From NCBI RefSeq assembly GCF_024763615.1, contig NC_077222.1, positions 74,648,001-74,712,000 on the forward strand: DNA of 64,000 bases. The letters run 5' to 3'. The stretch comes from Phlebotomus papatasi. Lineage: Eukaryota; Arthropoda; Insecta; Diptera; Psychodidae. The notes beneath the pieces are model-generated. The model was not told the origin of the DNA, searched no databases, and was given only the letters and a program-made list of their open reading frames with translations. Of the stretch, positions 12,748 through 24,489 are shown piece by piece; positions within the stretch are counted from its first letter, which is position 1, and the number at the start of each line of letters is the position of its first letter. Made by a program: the position numbers and the translations under genes.

Positions 12748-12840
12748 TAAGCTAATGGTAGCTGAGATTCTTTACAGGCAACCTCAGAGTACTTGCAATA
12801 CAAAATGCGTGTAAATTTGACTCTGGCTTAGTTTGGGACT
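12748..12840. repeat. Solo arm of the GCTGAGATTC repeat family
   Basis: Contains AGATAAGCTAATGGTAGCTGAGATTCTTTACAGGCAACCTC-type sequence, in pieces matching the left arm of the foldback element at 58521-58816. Other partial copies are near 11166-11260 and 33225-33330. No opposite arm was found here. Confidence 0.5.
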
Positions 12841-15800
12841 TATTAAGCTCAAAAAGAGGTCAGAGAAACGGACGGGAAGGTTTTTAGCCATCCATTTATT
12901 CGTCATCAGGAAGTCGTGAAACATATCTTGGCAAAGTTCAAGCCCGATCGGAGAACACAAGACTTTGTAATGATTAAATTCAAGATTGTTAAGTTCACTT
13001 CACATAATATTATTGCGATACACAACTTTTAGTTTTATCATATATGTCACTTATGAAATAGGACTAAAACATTGTGTTGCTGTACGGAAACAAGGACAAA
13101 CTTTTAAAAAATTGCTTCAAAACATTTTGTTCGAAACTAATTTTTATAGCTTTTGGTAAAGTTTAAATAAAATAAAAACTAAAAATTATGATTCATAAGA
13201 AAAATTATAATGCATTTTAATTCCCAATGTTATTCACAAACTTTCATGCACACAATTAAACAATCATTGAGACTCCTAAGGATATACTTGTGATGAAAAT
13301 TTAAAAATTCGTACCATCTAATGTTTAATAAATTTCTAAAATTTGTTGTTGTATTTTTTTTTATCTATATTGTCTTGCACACGCTCTTGGTTCCGTCATT
13401 GTTTAAACCTTTTAAAGGTACTTTAAAATTCTAGTCAGAGTCTTGATTCTTAATAGAGAACTATATAGCTTCTTGGGCGAGATCACAAAAATGGTTTCAT
13501 TTATACTCTCGTTATTACTCCCAAAAACCTCACAAAATATATAAGTATTTTTCGAATAGCATAAACGGTTGCATAAATTTCGTCCCTATAATCACATTCT
13601 AAACGGACGGAACGTCCACGAGAATCGATTTTTAGCGCATATGATATTCGTGATCTATGAGTGTCAAAATTTGGTCTCGCTCTGACGAGATCGGATTTCA
13701 TCTTGGACCACAAAAGCTGAAATTCTAAAGAATCTTAGTGATAAGTCAACATATGTCCAGTTTTCAAAATCAAACCTTAAAAAGCCTCAAACTCATTGTA
13801 ACCTTGAGTTATATGAACAATTATTCAAAAATTTAGTTATTTTATTAAAAAAAAATATGAAAATCTTTCTGAAAAAGAACCTAAATTGAGGGTTAGGAAC
13901 AGGACATAAAAGCTATTCGTAAAAAAACAGTTAATTTAATTCTAACTTTTACAGTTTATATTTAAATCTAAACTTCATTTTGTGAATTTGTAAATTTGAA
14001 TCTAATAAAATGTAATAAACATGTAAGTTAGTTTGAAATTTTAATTTCAAAGCGATTAAGAAAAACCAAATATTTCTTATTATTAGTTCAAATTAAAGTC
14101 ACAATTGAACGAAGAATTTAAAAAAAAATACGTATAATTCATATTTTTGGGAGGATCTTTTACAAAAATTTGCATTATCAGAATGGTCGAAAAGAAGTCG
14201 TCGTTTAGTAAAATACCTAATTTATGATTAAGGACACTAAAAAAATCTTCGTTAATGCACGAATTTAACTAATTTACTAATTACTAACAGGAAATGTTTG
14301 CTTCTTGACTTTGAATGAATTTATTCTGAGAATTTTGAGTAATCTTGTCCCCGGCAAAGTATTTTTTTTCTCAAAAAGTCTCTTTTTCTTTTTCATTATC
14401 AAGAAATAAATGTTGTTTTTTAGTCCCTATGACCTAAGTAACCCCTTAAACGGTCTTTAGCACTAAGATTGTTTTATTTGACTTCTCTAATTTTTTGACA
14501 CACAAGGCTTAAAAGTAAGATTTTTAAAAGCATTGTTTATTGTTAAGTAATTCGAGACTATCCGTGCCTCCTACAATCTGATATTTAGGGCCGCGTAATT
14601 CTCTTTGGAAGTGTTTTATGGTTTGAATTATGGTCTGTTTAAAACTTTTCATCACAATTTATTGAGAATCATAGAATTGGCTGTAACTTTTTGAAATCGG
14701 TGTCGCTGGGGATCACCTTTTCTTACGCATGTTACGCCTTTTGATTGGCTCCTCTGGGGGTTGAAAAAGAAACATAGATAAAATCTATATAAATTATTTA
14801 TTATTATAATTTGGTATATTTAAAGCTTATTGATTATTATAATTTTAGATGCACACAATACCTAAGAATCACAACTGTACTGAGGTAATGTCACCAATCA
14901 AAATCAGGATGTGAAGGTGAGAGAAGGTGTTAAACATGGTGAACAATTGCATTTTTCACGGGACAGCCTTGCCACGCACCACACTAAATGGCCATATTCT
15001 TGCCAAGGAAACAGTATGTTTAGTGTTTAGGGGGCATATCATGCGATATGCAAAGTACGAGTCACACACACTCCATGGAGAGAGACTCTAGAAAACGCGT
15101 TTTCTATGTCGCCACCACAGTAGGACTCTCCCCCACACAAACACATACAATCTGCTAAAACAGTGAGCTGACCTACTTGGAAGCCCCATTCATATATATG
15201 AACCCCTCCTGCCGTCGTATCCGACGCCCAAAATCGTGCTGTGCGTCAACGAAGAGCCATCGGGAGTCACTGTGGCAGATCTTATACAGCAAATTGTTGG
15301 CAACTTTGTTGGATGAGGTGGCACGCCAATTAATTCTGACAACCAAATGAAATAATGAAATTCTCATTTTCCGTAGTGCAGAAGCCCTAGCACTTTAGTA
15401 CCCAGAGATAGAAAGCATGGCAAAAACACTTCCGCACATTTTGGCAAAGTAATTGAACATTTGTATGAGATGATAGTATGTACCTTTAACCCAGCTAAAC
15501 CCTCGATGTGCATTTCATTTGACAGTCGAGGGCAATTTCTGCAGGAAGCACTCAACCACACCATTCACATTTAAGCCCCGCATGAAAATTCAGGCAAATG
15601 AAAATTAAAAAATAAATTTTCTATTGTCACAGTGCGAAGAATTCTAAGCAAAAGACCATGTATTTTTTCATGTACACCATACAACGAAAAACCTAGAGAG
15701 AGTCAGAACATTTGCAATTTTCGTTCAACACTGCTTAATCCGAAGACGTGATAAGTATCCACAAATAGAGGGTGGTATATTCTCACAATTGTGCTCTAGT

Positions 15801-17780
15801 GAAAGGATATTTATACCACTGCATGTAAGTAAATACAGGAGGTTGGGATGTACTCAGAAAAATTGTCCAGCACAAAACAAAGAACATGTGATAGAAAAAC
15901 AAATAGACCCAGAAAATTACAGCATGATACATCAAATACTGACGCATTATAAATTAGATATTACGGTCGTATTCAATTCCGAATGTAATTTTATGGAAAA
16001 AAATACACTGCAAATAAGCCGCATTTAGAGGGCAGTTTACAATTTTAGAATACGCGATAACCTTGGGATATTGCAATTACCAAAACAAAAATTTTATTTT
16101 ATTGTATTATATTAGGAGAATAATTTTTTTGCTGAGGAATAAAAGAAAAAAATTGGAATATGTGAAAGCTAAACGCCTTCAGAAGTTGACGACCTTCCCT
16201 ATGCTCCCATTAAATTATAGAGAGATTAATGAATTTACATAAAAAAAAATGAATCCTCAATTGTGAGTTAAAGCTTTAATGGTTTATTGGTATTCTGTAA
16301 TAAGACCTATAATATTTTTGAAATGCAAAATTTATTCAATAACGTAAACACAAAACCTTTTGTGTACACATATTTAAAATATTTTATTAAACTTTTTGTT
16401 GAATTATTATTCTTAGTGCAGTATTTTAATATATTCAACTCAAAGTCAAAAAAATATTAATAGTTGATTTTTAAGTTCGACAAATAAAAGGTGGATTTTA
16501 TTCAAATTATTATTCGTTTTCGAGCTTCAACAACAATACAAAAAGTATAAAGTAAACGCTAACAAACAGGTAAAGTCGTTTGCTAGGTTTACTGTTTTGA
16601 TGACTGTAACTTATATTTTGATTGTAAGATTTTTATTAAATAAATATCAAATTTCACAGAGTTTCAATAAAGTTTTGTAAAACATTGAGACGCAATATAG
16701 AAAACCGCCAAAGACACTCTAAAACAATACTTATTCTGAATAAGCATGTGCTTATTAAGTATTGTGTTATAAGTGTTGTGTGTAAAGGCATCTACACACT
16801 AGGAGCAATTCTGACAACTAAAAAATGTAATAAAAATAATAATAAAATAAAAAATGCATTTTTAAAGAAAATTTCCCCTACCCTTGTAGGCAGATACGTC
16901 AGAATTTTTTTAAAAAAGACTAATTTTGTTGAAAATTGCTTCTAATATGTAGATAGACACTATAAGGAAAAAAAATCATTTGAAGTCTGAATCAGGAAGT
17001 TGACACAAGAAATGGAAAAGTGCTTAGAACTGTCTTTTTTAGGTTGAATAAAATTTATATCTGTCACAAGCAATTAATTTTTTGATTCTGAAGTAACAGA
17101 ATTTTGTAAAATTTTGTTTAAATATAACAGTTTTGACAAAAATATGTTGAAAATAGTAATAAGTTACAGTACTATTACTAGCAACAAGAACTAATCAGAA
17201 ATCTAAAATAAAAATTCTAAACTCGATGAATTATAATTCATTTTAAGGATTTTCAAAGAAGTACAAAAATACAGTAGCCGAATTTGGAGGAAAATGTGAC
17301 AAGTTGAAAATTTCAAAATTCAGTAAGACAGAAATTTCATTTTTTATATCTTCTTAAACATCAGAATTTTTTAAAAGATTTAAGCAAAAAAATTACAGTT
17401 AAAATTTTTGAATCTACGGTTTTAGATTTTGTGCTGTGTGAATTTATTGTCTGTTGAAAAAATACAGAATTTTCTTCGTAGTGTGTTTTCATAGCATTTT
17501 GTATCACAATTATATTATATCAAAAACATTTATAAAATAAAAAAAAACACTTTATTCCACATTGGAGAAACTGTCTGTTTAGTAAAAAAGAATTTGATTT
17601 TTGAATTAATCCACCGTCAGTATTTTGACAGCCATCATACGGATATAGCAGTGAAGGATATCGTGGGAGTTGTGTATTAAAAACGACTATATACGGTAAA
17701 ATTTGTTAAAAGTTATGCGGAAAAATGCACTAATGAGAATCGCATTTATTTTTTAATGTGAAATAATATTTATGTTTCAA
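12841..17780. other. No gene recognised
   Basis: Long AT-rich tract. A slightly less AT-rich patch at 14900-15560 holds short minus-strand frames (15173-15564) with no splice or homology support. No RNA gene seen. Confidence 0.45.
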
Positions 17781-17904
17781 TCCTTTGAGAACAATAGGGA
17801 TACCGGTGTCCCAAAAAGAAATTCCTGCGGCCTTCTAAAGTTATGTTTTGCTCTGTGAAAAAGTAATTTTTTCTGACTCCCAATTTTAGATCCTGTCATA
17901 AGGG
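17781..17904. mobile_element. TTAA-type MITE, diverged copy
   Basis: Follows the same order as the intact copy at 34061-34200: CCTTTGAGAACAATAGGG at the left, an ACCGGTG core, a GGCCTTCTAAAGTTATGTTT stretch, and an AAGGG end followed by TTAA at 17905-17908. The left TTAA is mutated to TCAA. It has no coding capacity. Confidence 0.6.
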
Positions 17905-18182
17905 TTAAATCAATTTTTACAGGACACATTACAGGCAAACGAAACCAATTATATCAAATTTGAAACATTAAGTGCCTAAGAGACACAAATCACAGATCTG
18001 AATTCACATTAGTGATAATTGATGTGAAACTCATTAAAATTTTAATGAGCAAGTATGATACCAAGATTAGAAAGCTCTTATCTCTTTTGGGAACTCATGA
18101 AAAAAATATCCATTTTGCCACATTTTCTCTAAAGAACTTATTCTACTTAAAGAAATAAGCCATGTAGATGATAATCGGCATA

Positions 18183-18399
18183 GCGGGAAGTTAGGCACCT
18201 TTCAATTGGGGCAGATTTAAAATGGGCTTTTTCTCCTATTTTTAAACGGAACTGGACCTTACCATGATATCTTTTAGCTATACAAACCCATTGTGAAGCT
18301 ATAGTACATTATGATAAACCTTAATTCCTTTTAAAAGTAGGGGAAAAGTCCATTTTTAAAGGCACCCGAAATCAAAGTTGTTCTACTTCTTTCCATTAA
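18183..18399. mobile_element. Degenerate GGGGA-type MITE
   Basis: Blocks such as GGCACCTTT, GGATTTTCTCCTAT-like and AAAGGCACCC occur in the same order as in the better preserved element at 51161-51354. The ends are decayed, so the limits are approximate. Confidence 0.5.
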
Positions 18400-19669
18400 G
18401 CATTTACATCACACATCATTTACATCATACCGTCTTTATCTCATAATCTTATGATTATAAAAGCTATTTAACAATAAAATTTGCAGTAATGATTTTGAAA
18501 TTAAGAGTTTAAATAAGTACTTCAATTACAGTAGTATCAATTTTACTTCAAATTGTTTATTTATTACAACAAATAATGTTCATTGTTATAAAGCCATTTA
18601 TTTCTTGGTAATATTTGTACTACTTCAATTTATCAAAAAAAAAAAACAAATAAGACTGTGCTTTTACTGGCTCAACTTTATTTTAAATTAGTATTTTTTC
18701 TAAATGCATTTAGGGCATTTTCAAGTGTTTCTTTTTCTTTTAATTTTAAGTTAAATCCTTGAAATTGTAAGCATCTGAAAAGATTAAAAAAGTAATAAAA
18801 TTTATGGTCTCTATCGCTCCCAGTTCCCAAGTCTAATTCATATTTTCTAGTTTAATACTATTTGAGCCTATTTAAACTAAATTAAGTGGTTGTCATAACT
18901 ATATATTAAGTTGTGGCATCTGTAAATTTTAATAGTGTGCTATGAGTAAGACGATAGATACTAAATTAAAATATCCTCAAATTTTTCGTAATTATATTAG
19001 GTTTATAAAAAATTGTCGGCGAATAAATGACTGTTAATCTATTTTTCTGTCTTGAATAATTAACAGTATAACAAAGAAATTGAAAAAAAAACCATGAATT
19101 GTGCCTTTTTAATTCACACAGAAAATGTTTTATTATCATTAAAGTAACTTTGTACTTATACCTTGAAACCTACATTATTGAGTCAATTGAGTCACTTCGT
19201 AGGATCAATAGTTTCATACGTTCATCTTGAGTACATTGAGCCCTTTTACGGAATAAGATTATATATAATTTTATGATGTTTTCATATAATAATTTTCCAT
19301 GTCCCCTCGATTCCACTCAATGGCACTTTTCAAACTCACACACAACACGCATTTGACGATTTCTCAAATGGACTTTCGTGCCACTGCTAGGGTACCTCAT
19401 TCTTATTTAACTCCCACCAACGAGCTTTTCCCACCCATTTAGGCTCACATTGAGCTCAAACTATTGAGAATTTGCCCGACATGTAGATTTCTTTTTCCAA
19501 TGTTGAATCGTGCATTTCACAAAATTTAACACTTTTTAACATTTTAACTGTTTTGGGTGAGGAACAATTCGAAATAAATATAAACTGCTCTCTGTTTGAG
19601 TCCAAGCAGTAAAATTGAGCACAAAACCACAGAAATATTCAATAATAGTGATTTTTCATTGATGTAAAA
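18400..19669. other. No gene recognised
   Basis: AT-rich. No coding stretch, RNA or paired repeat ends recognised. Confidence 0.4.
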
Positions 19670-20800
19670 AATAGACTTGCACATTTTTCAATTTTCCAAC
19701 TATAAAGCTACCAATCCGCTACAGCAAAATTTTATCAATCCCACCCCTTCTATAGCGAAATATAAGTTTTTTTGTGCCTTCCTCGCCAATTCAACGTCAT
19801 GTGCAGAAAAGCAAGTATCTTCGCTTCTCACGATTCTATCCCTTTTGCTTCCGTCTCTTCAGACCACTTGAGCATTTCTTTTCAATGGGTGCTCCCTCTT
19901 GGAGCACAAGAATGCACACAGTGTCTCAATTATTGCATCTGAGAGCAGTATCTACGCTCCCCAGGGATCTTTCCGACCTCGCAGAATTGATAGAAGTAAA
20001 AGGGCAAAGGAGTACTTTAAGGAAGAGAAAAAAAGCTCACCCCTAAACATCATCAGTAATCGTGCATGTATCGCGTCTGGCCATCGTACGCCATTTTATT
20101 GTATGCGTTTGGATAAATTTTCCACAAATTTTTGTTCAACCCTTGTGGGTTCTTCCCTTTTTTCTTTGACCAGGGAGCAAAGGCCACGAAAGCACTTGAG
20201 CACTGGGCCACTCAATACACAATGTCGCCAGTTTTTCACTGCAGGTCCCCAAAAGTTCCACTGACAATTGTGTCAAAATCACTTTTGCACGTCTCTGCAG
20301 AAAAAAGGTAAGATGTGAAAAAGACGTTGAATTTTCCCTTAGTTTTCGCGACTATAAATCACATCCGAGTAATTTTTCAATTGAAACAGCTCGTCCAGTA
20401 ACACTTCAACTCTTTTTCTGGGTGGGAAAATTGGTAGAAAAAGAAACCAAAGTGACAAAATGATAAAACTTACACACACACACCGAGTGAAAAACTTTTC
20501 GTGTCGTACCTCAGCGACAGAACTGCGTGAACTGAACGATGGAAATTTTGCAAATGGAGCAAATGGTGATGTGGTAAGTTGGGATACTCTATTGGATTGA
20601 CGTACGGTGGGGCTTTTTGGGCACTTTTGGATCGGCGCATTTGCCATCTGCGTCGATTGTCATTCATTAAAATTCTTTGGTGGTAGAACTTTCATTCCCA
20701 CGACCGACAAAAGCTCTCAGAAATTCAACGAATATTTCCCCAAGCTAAGCTTTTACACCCCACGACAGAGCTTTTGGTAGGGAAATTGGATAGCGAGATC
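19670..20800. other. Less AT-rich island around the possible exon
   Basis: Base composition is visibly richer in G and C than flanking DNA. Plus-strand open frames at 19774-20264 overlap each other and have no splice or domain support, so I do not call them genes. The island could be promoter or UTR sequence for the minus-strand candidate exon. Confidence 0.35.
20510..20667 (-). CDS. Possible first coding exon, unidentified basic protein
   Basis: A minus-strand frame from ATG 20667 gives 52 codons plus 2 bases to a candidate donor CTGAG|GTACGA. A stronger donor, GT|GTAAGT, lies further on (exon end 20474) and stays in frame. The peptide begins MNDNRRRWQMRRSKSAQKAP and continues with an aromatic, Pro- and His-containing stretch (PYVNPIEYPNLPHHHLLHLQ), unlike chance AT-rich frames. 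The start codon context is poor, and an overlapping frame from the ATG at 20647 (MANAPIQKCPKSPTVRQSNR) is also open across both donors, so the true frame is uncertain. No family recognised. Confidence 0.33.
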
Positions 20801-21469
20801 TGAGTTTCTCAGTTTCTTAGATAAATAAAGTTTTAAGAGACACTAAAAGTTATATATGTACATTTATCCTCTTTATCAATCAGTTATAAGGATTCGAATG
20901 ATGAGACGATATAAGTGTGCTGATGTACAGAAAAAGAAATTCGGTTTTTAGTGTTAAACACATAATCCAAATTCTTTATAACACCTTTATAGTTGTAAAA
21001 CAAATCATTCACTTCATGTTCTTTGTAGAAGCTACAATTGTTCACATTTTACTTTACATATTACACAACAAATTTCAAAACATTCAGTTTTAAAGAAAAG
21101 AAATTTAATAGTGAAAATATATTGTTTAAAAAATACTGGGTATATTTAATAAGTATATAAATATATAGCGTAGTTTAATGTGTTTAACGTTTATATATTA
21201 CCTTGAATTATATCCTGGAGTGATAGATAACATTTTTAAAAGAAAGACGTTCGCAATTTTCGTTAGTTTTGATTGCACAGCACACGCACTTTTTAAAAAG
21301 GCTTAACAATTGTAATTGTATTGCATTGTTCTATGATTCTTTGATTTCACAAATTTATATTCACTAGTTGAAACTCCTCCAATTTAATAATTTGCATGTG
21401 TCATAGGGAAAAATAAATTTTAGTTATCGCAAATTAAAATAAATTTCTATAGTTTAAGAATGAGAGCTA

Positions 21470-21597
21470 TGAGAGAGTCAAAAATTGCGGGTTAGAAAAA
21501 ATTTTTTTTTCTGAATTTTTAGAGCAAAATATAACTTCAGATTGTCCATAGCGAAAAAAAATTTTGGGTTACCAATGACCAAATCACCCTTCAATTG
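21470..21597. mobile_element. TTAA-type MITE, diverged copy
   Basis: Matches the core of the 34061-34200 element block by block: AAAAATTGCGGGTTAGAAAA, ATATAACTTCAGATTGTCCATAG and TTTTGGGTTACCAATGACC, in pieces. End repeats are decayed. Confidence 0.55.
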
Positions 21598-21787
21598 AGC
21601 AATTACAAATTTAAACTAGATTTATCTTTTCGCACATATACATAACATGCATTTCAGACTGCAAGAGTTTCTCAATTTTACATATAGTTTTAAATTCTGA
21701 GATTATTGTCATTAATAAGAGACATTTAATTTGTATTACTATGCAATCATTACAATATTCCCGTATTTGAAAAATTTGTTGTTTGTA

Positions 21788-22010
21788 AATCGCCCAGGAA
21801 CGCCTTCCTGCAATCTGGATTCTTCCGTCTTTCCGGAGTTTTTTGGGCAGAGACGGTGCTTTTTATTACATTTTATCACGTGTGAAATTTTTTTAGACTA
21901 AATATTCAGTTGTTTGCATCGGGTGGAACTTAAACTCACAACTGCGAGAGTCGAGTTAGAGATCTCACCGTTCAAGAACCAACGATCTTACGTACGAGTA
22001 TAGCTCCACT
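21788..22010 (-). mobile_element. tRNA-derived SINE-like repeat, copy 1
   Basis: Aligns through about 220 bp with 37165-37368. Shared blocks include GGAACGCCTTCCTGCAATCT-like, TTTTATCACGTGTGAAA-like, and GGTGGAACTTAAACTCACAA. On the minus strand, CTAACTCGACTCTC occupies the place of a tRNA B box. No open frame. SINE assignment is inference from the B-box/A-box layout of the better copy. Confidence 0.5.
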
Positions 22011-22028
22011 GAGATTCCCATTCAGAGA

Positions 22029-22298
22029 TTAAACTCTAAACGTCTAAACTAAACTGTGATTCATAAGAATCTACATATGAAGATTTTTATTTACTTTTCT
22101 GGAATATCACTAACTGATGTTTGGTCGGTCCTGAGGACCGTGATTATGTCTCTTGATATTAAATATCTGACATCAAGAGACATAATCACGATCCTCAGGA
22201 TCGACCAAACATCAGTTAGTGATATTCCAGAAAAGTAAATAAAAATCTTCATGTAGATTCTTATGAATCACAGTTTAGTTTAGACGTTTAGAGTTTAA
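22029..22298. mobile_element. Long near-perfect foldback hairpin
   Basis: Arms of about 130 bases (22029-22157 and 22172-22298) are inverted copies of each other with few differences, around a loop of some 14 bases. The outermost bases read TTAAACTCTAAACG and CGTTTAGAGTTTAA, so TTAA borders both ends. The chance open frame at 22056-22238 is a shadow of the hairpin. The very high arm identity suggests recent origin or gene-conversion. Confidence 0.8.
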
Positions 22299-23296
22299 GA
22301 AAAGATTCTTAAAATCGTTAATTAAAATTAATTTAGGAAACTTGCTTTTGTCCCAATAATAATATAATGGCAAGTTGATGGTGATACAAAATGACTTCTA
22401 GAGGCCTCAAAAACTTTCCTTAAAACAAATTTTAACCCTATTATCTTTCCCCATGACTTTTTAGATTTTCCTTATAAATCCTTAAATATCCCTTTATTCT
22501 ACATAAAATGTTCACGGGGGGCAACTTCCTTCTATATGAAAATATTTTCCTTAAGTGCAGTTCAGAGTAAAATGACTTTATGAGAAAGTTTTTACTCTGA
22601 AGTTATTATTCAAAATGTTTGGAGAACGGTATCTTTTAGGACCATACGATCTTCAGGTACTCTTTTTTTTAAGAAAAATATTTGTGTAGCAAACATGTCC
22701 CTACATCAAATCTTTTTTCATGAAATTGAAGGCTATTCAAGAATTTATAAAGAAAATCTAGAAAATAACACTGAAAATGAAGAGATAGAGATATGGTTTG
22801 TTTTAACCGTTTTAACACTTAAGAAATTGATAGTTTTAGAAAAGATAGTTTCTTTTAATTTCGTAAAAACTATATAGAAAGTGGTAATACTAATTTTATT
22901 TCTATTACACCAACCTAGAACTTGATTTAACTATGTCAGAAAATTGTAAATAAAAATTCTACTATGAGGGATTTTAACTACTTCATCAAATTAAATAAAA
23001 AATTAATAGAAAGGCGAGGTAAAATTTATAGTCTTTGCGAAGTACTTAAACTCGTTTTTCAAATGCATTAATCCCAAAAAAATACATTTTCGAATGAATG
23101 GTTTAATAAAAATATTTAGCGATCCAATTATTAAGACAGAGTGTTCACTAATTCGAGCATTCCGCAAAGTTTGTTTTTCTGAATAAAAATTTAAAATATG
23201 AAATAAAAATGACTTTGGAACAAAAATTAGTTATGGGCTAAGAATTAGTTAGTTTATTATTCCCATTACCCCCTTCATAATCAGTTGTAACCATTA
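22299..23296. other. No gene recognised
   Basis: AT-rich tract with one short chance frame (22695-22877). Nothing else named. Confidence 0.4.
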
Positions 23297-23678
23297 GGGT
23301 GGAGTAACCACTTATCGCCACTTTTAGGAAATTATAATTATAATTTTTATACCCTTATTATAAAGTAACTTAAATTTTACACAAAGTTACTTAGATATGA
23401 TGTCTATAGATATATCAAACTAATGGTCCCTTAATTTTACGGTGGATTACTTAAAAAACATATTTTTATTAAAAATTCAAAAATAACCACTTCTCGCCAC
23501 CTATTTGAAAAGGTCCAAACTCAATTATTTTGGGCAATATTATTAAAAAATATATTCAGCGTTGCTTTTTCTTCTTGATATCCTTTTTATTACTTATATT
23601 ATATGATTTTTCTTCAATTTAACTATAGGTGGCGAGAAGTGGGTCACGGGTCACGGGCGAGAAGTGGTGACACAACCC
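23297..23678. mobile_element. Iteron-bearing TA-flanked MITE, copy 1
   Basis: Left end GGGTGGAGTAACCACTTATC, right end GAAGTGGTGACACAACCC, bordered by TA (23295-23296 and 23679-23680). Variants of ACCACTTCTCGCCAC occur near 23304 and 23485, and in reverse near 23630 and 23655. No transposase. A longer relative is at 37459-38248. Confidence 0.7.
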
Positions 23679-24061
23679 TAAAGGCCGATCAGGGATTCAA
23701 AGACCATTCTGATGAATACAATCTTCCTCAAATTACGGTCAAAAATTCACTGATATGCCAAATTGTACTGTGTATCCAAAAGACATATAATTTGATGTGT
23801 GGGATTAAAATTAAGAAATTCATAATAAATAGATATTTTGAAATCTAATAATTTCTAATAATTTAATATAATAATCTTAATAATTTATTTTATTTGGGAG
23901 AACGATGACAATTTCTAAAATTTTTCTCTGAGATATCTAACAGTGTGGATTATAAATTTTCCAACTTTATACTTTTTAATAGTGTTACAAACAGTAGATA
24001 AACGAATAAAAATAAGAAAAAATATAATAAAATAATAAATAAACTAGCTATTAAAGAGTAA

Positions 24062-24314
24062 TGGCGCTGGCACAGCTTTTCAATTGAGTAAAATTCAATC
24101 GATTGAAATTTTACCTCTTACTCTTTCGAACAATCAGAGCTGTACCTTTATGTCAAATGATAATTGAAATTTAAATTACATTTTCAATTTCAATTTCAAT
24201 TTCAATTTTCATTTGACAGAAAGGGACAGCCATATCTGATTTCAGTTTGAAAGAGTAAGAGGTAAAATTTAAATCGATTGAATTTTACTCAATTGAAAAT
24301 GTGTGCCAGCACCA
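24062..24314. mobile_element. Foldback MITE
   Basis: TGGCGCTGGCACA at the left pairs with TGTGCCAGCACCA at the right, and the arms continue to pair through AATTGAGTAAAATTCAATCG and GTAAGAGGTAAAAT-type blocks. A run of TTTCAA hexamers (24182-24209) lies near the centre. No target duplication is obvious. Confidence 0.7.
24182..24209. repeat. TTTCAA hexamer tandem repeat
   Basis: About four and a half units of a TTTCAA-type hexamer in the loop region of the surrounding foldback element. Confidence 0.8.
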
Positions 24315-24489
24315 TAAGGGTTAATTTTAATGCCGCCTCTTAACATTGAACGTAACAATCCTCTTCTCGTGAGCTTTATGGCGAGAGCTTTATAGAAGCT
24401 TCAACTGTAACATACTTCCCTCAAATAAATTCAAATTAAAGGCACTTATTGATAATATTAATGGTTCAATATTGATTGTTCATCTCAAG

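Noticed and set aside
13501..13713. A 70-codon minus-strand frame with an Arg-rich peptide
   Set aside because: Resembles nothing known, lacks splice context, and lies in repeat-like sequence.
19774..20264. Overlapping plus-strand frames of 90 and 121 codons
   Set aside because: Two frames open over the same bases, no recognisable motif and no splice signals; the composition of the island explains the openness.
22056..22238. A 60-codon frame in the long hairpin
   Set aside because: The two halves of the peptide come from inverted arms of a foldback repeat.
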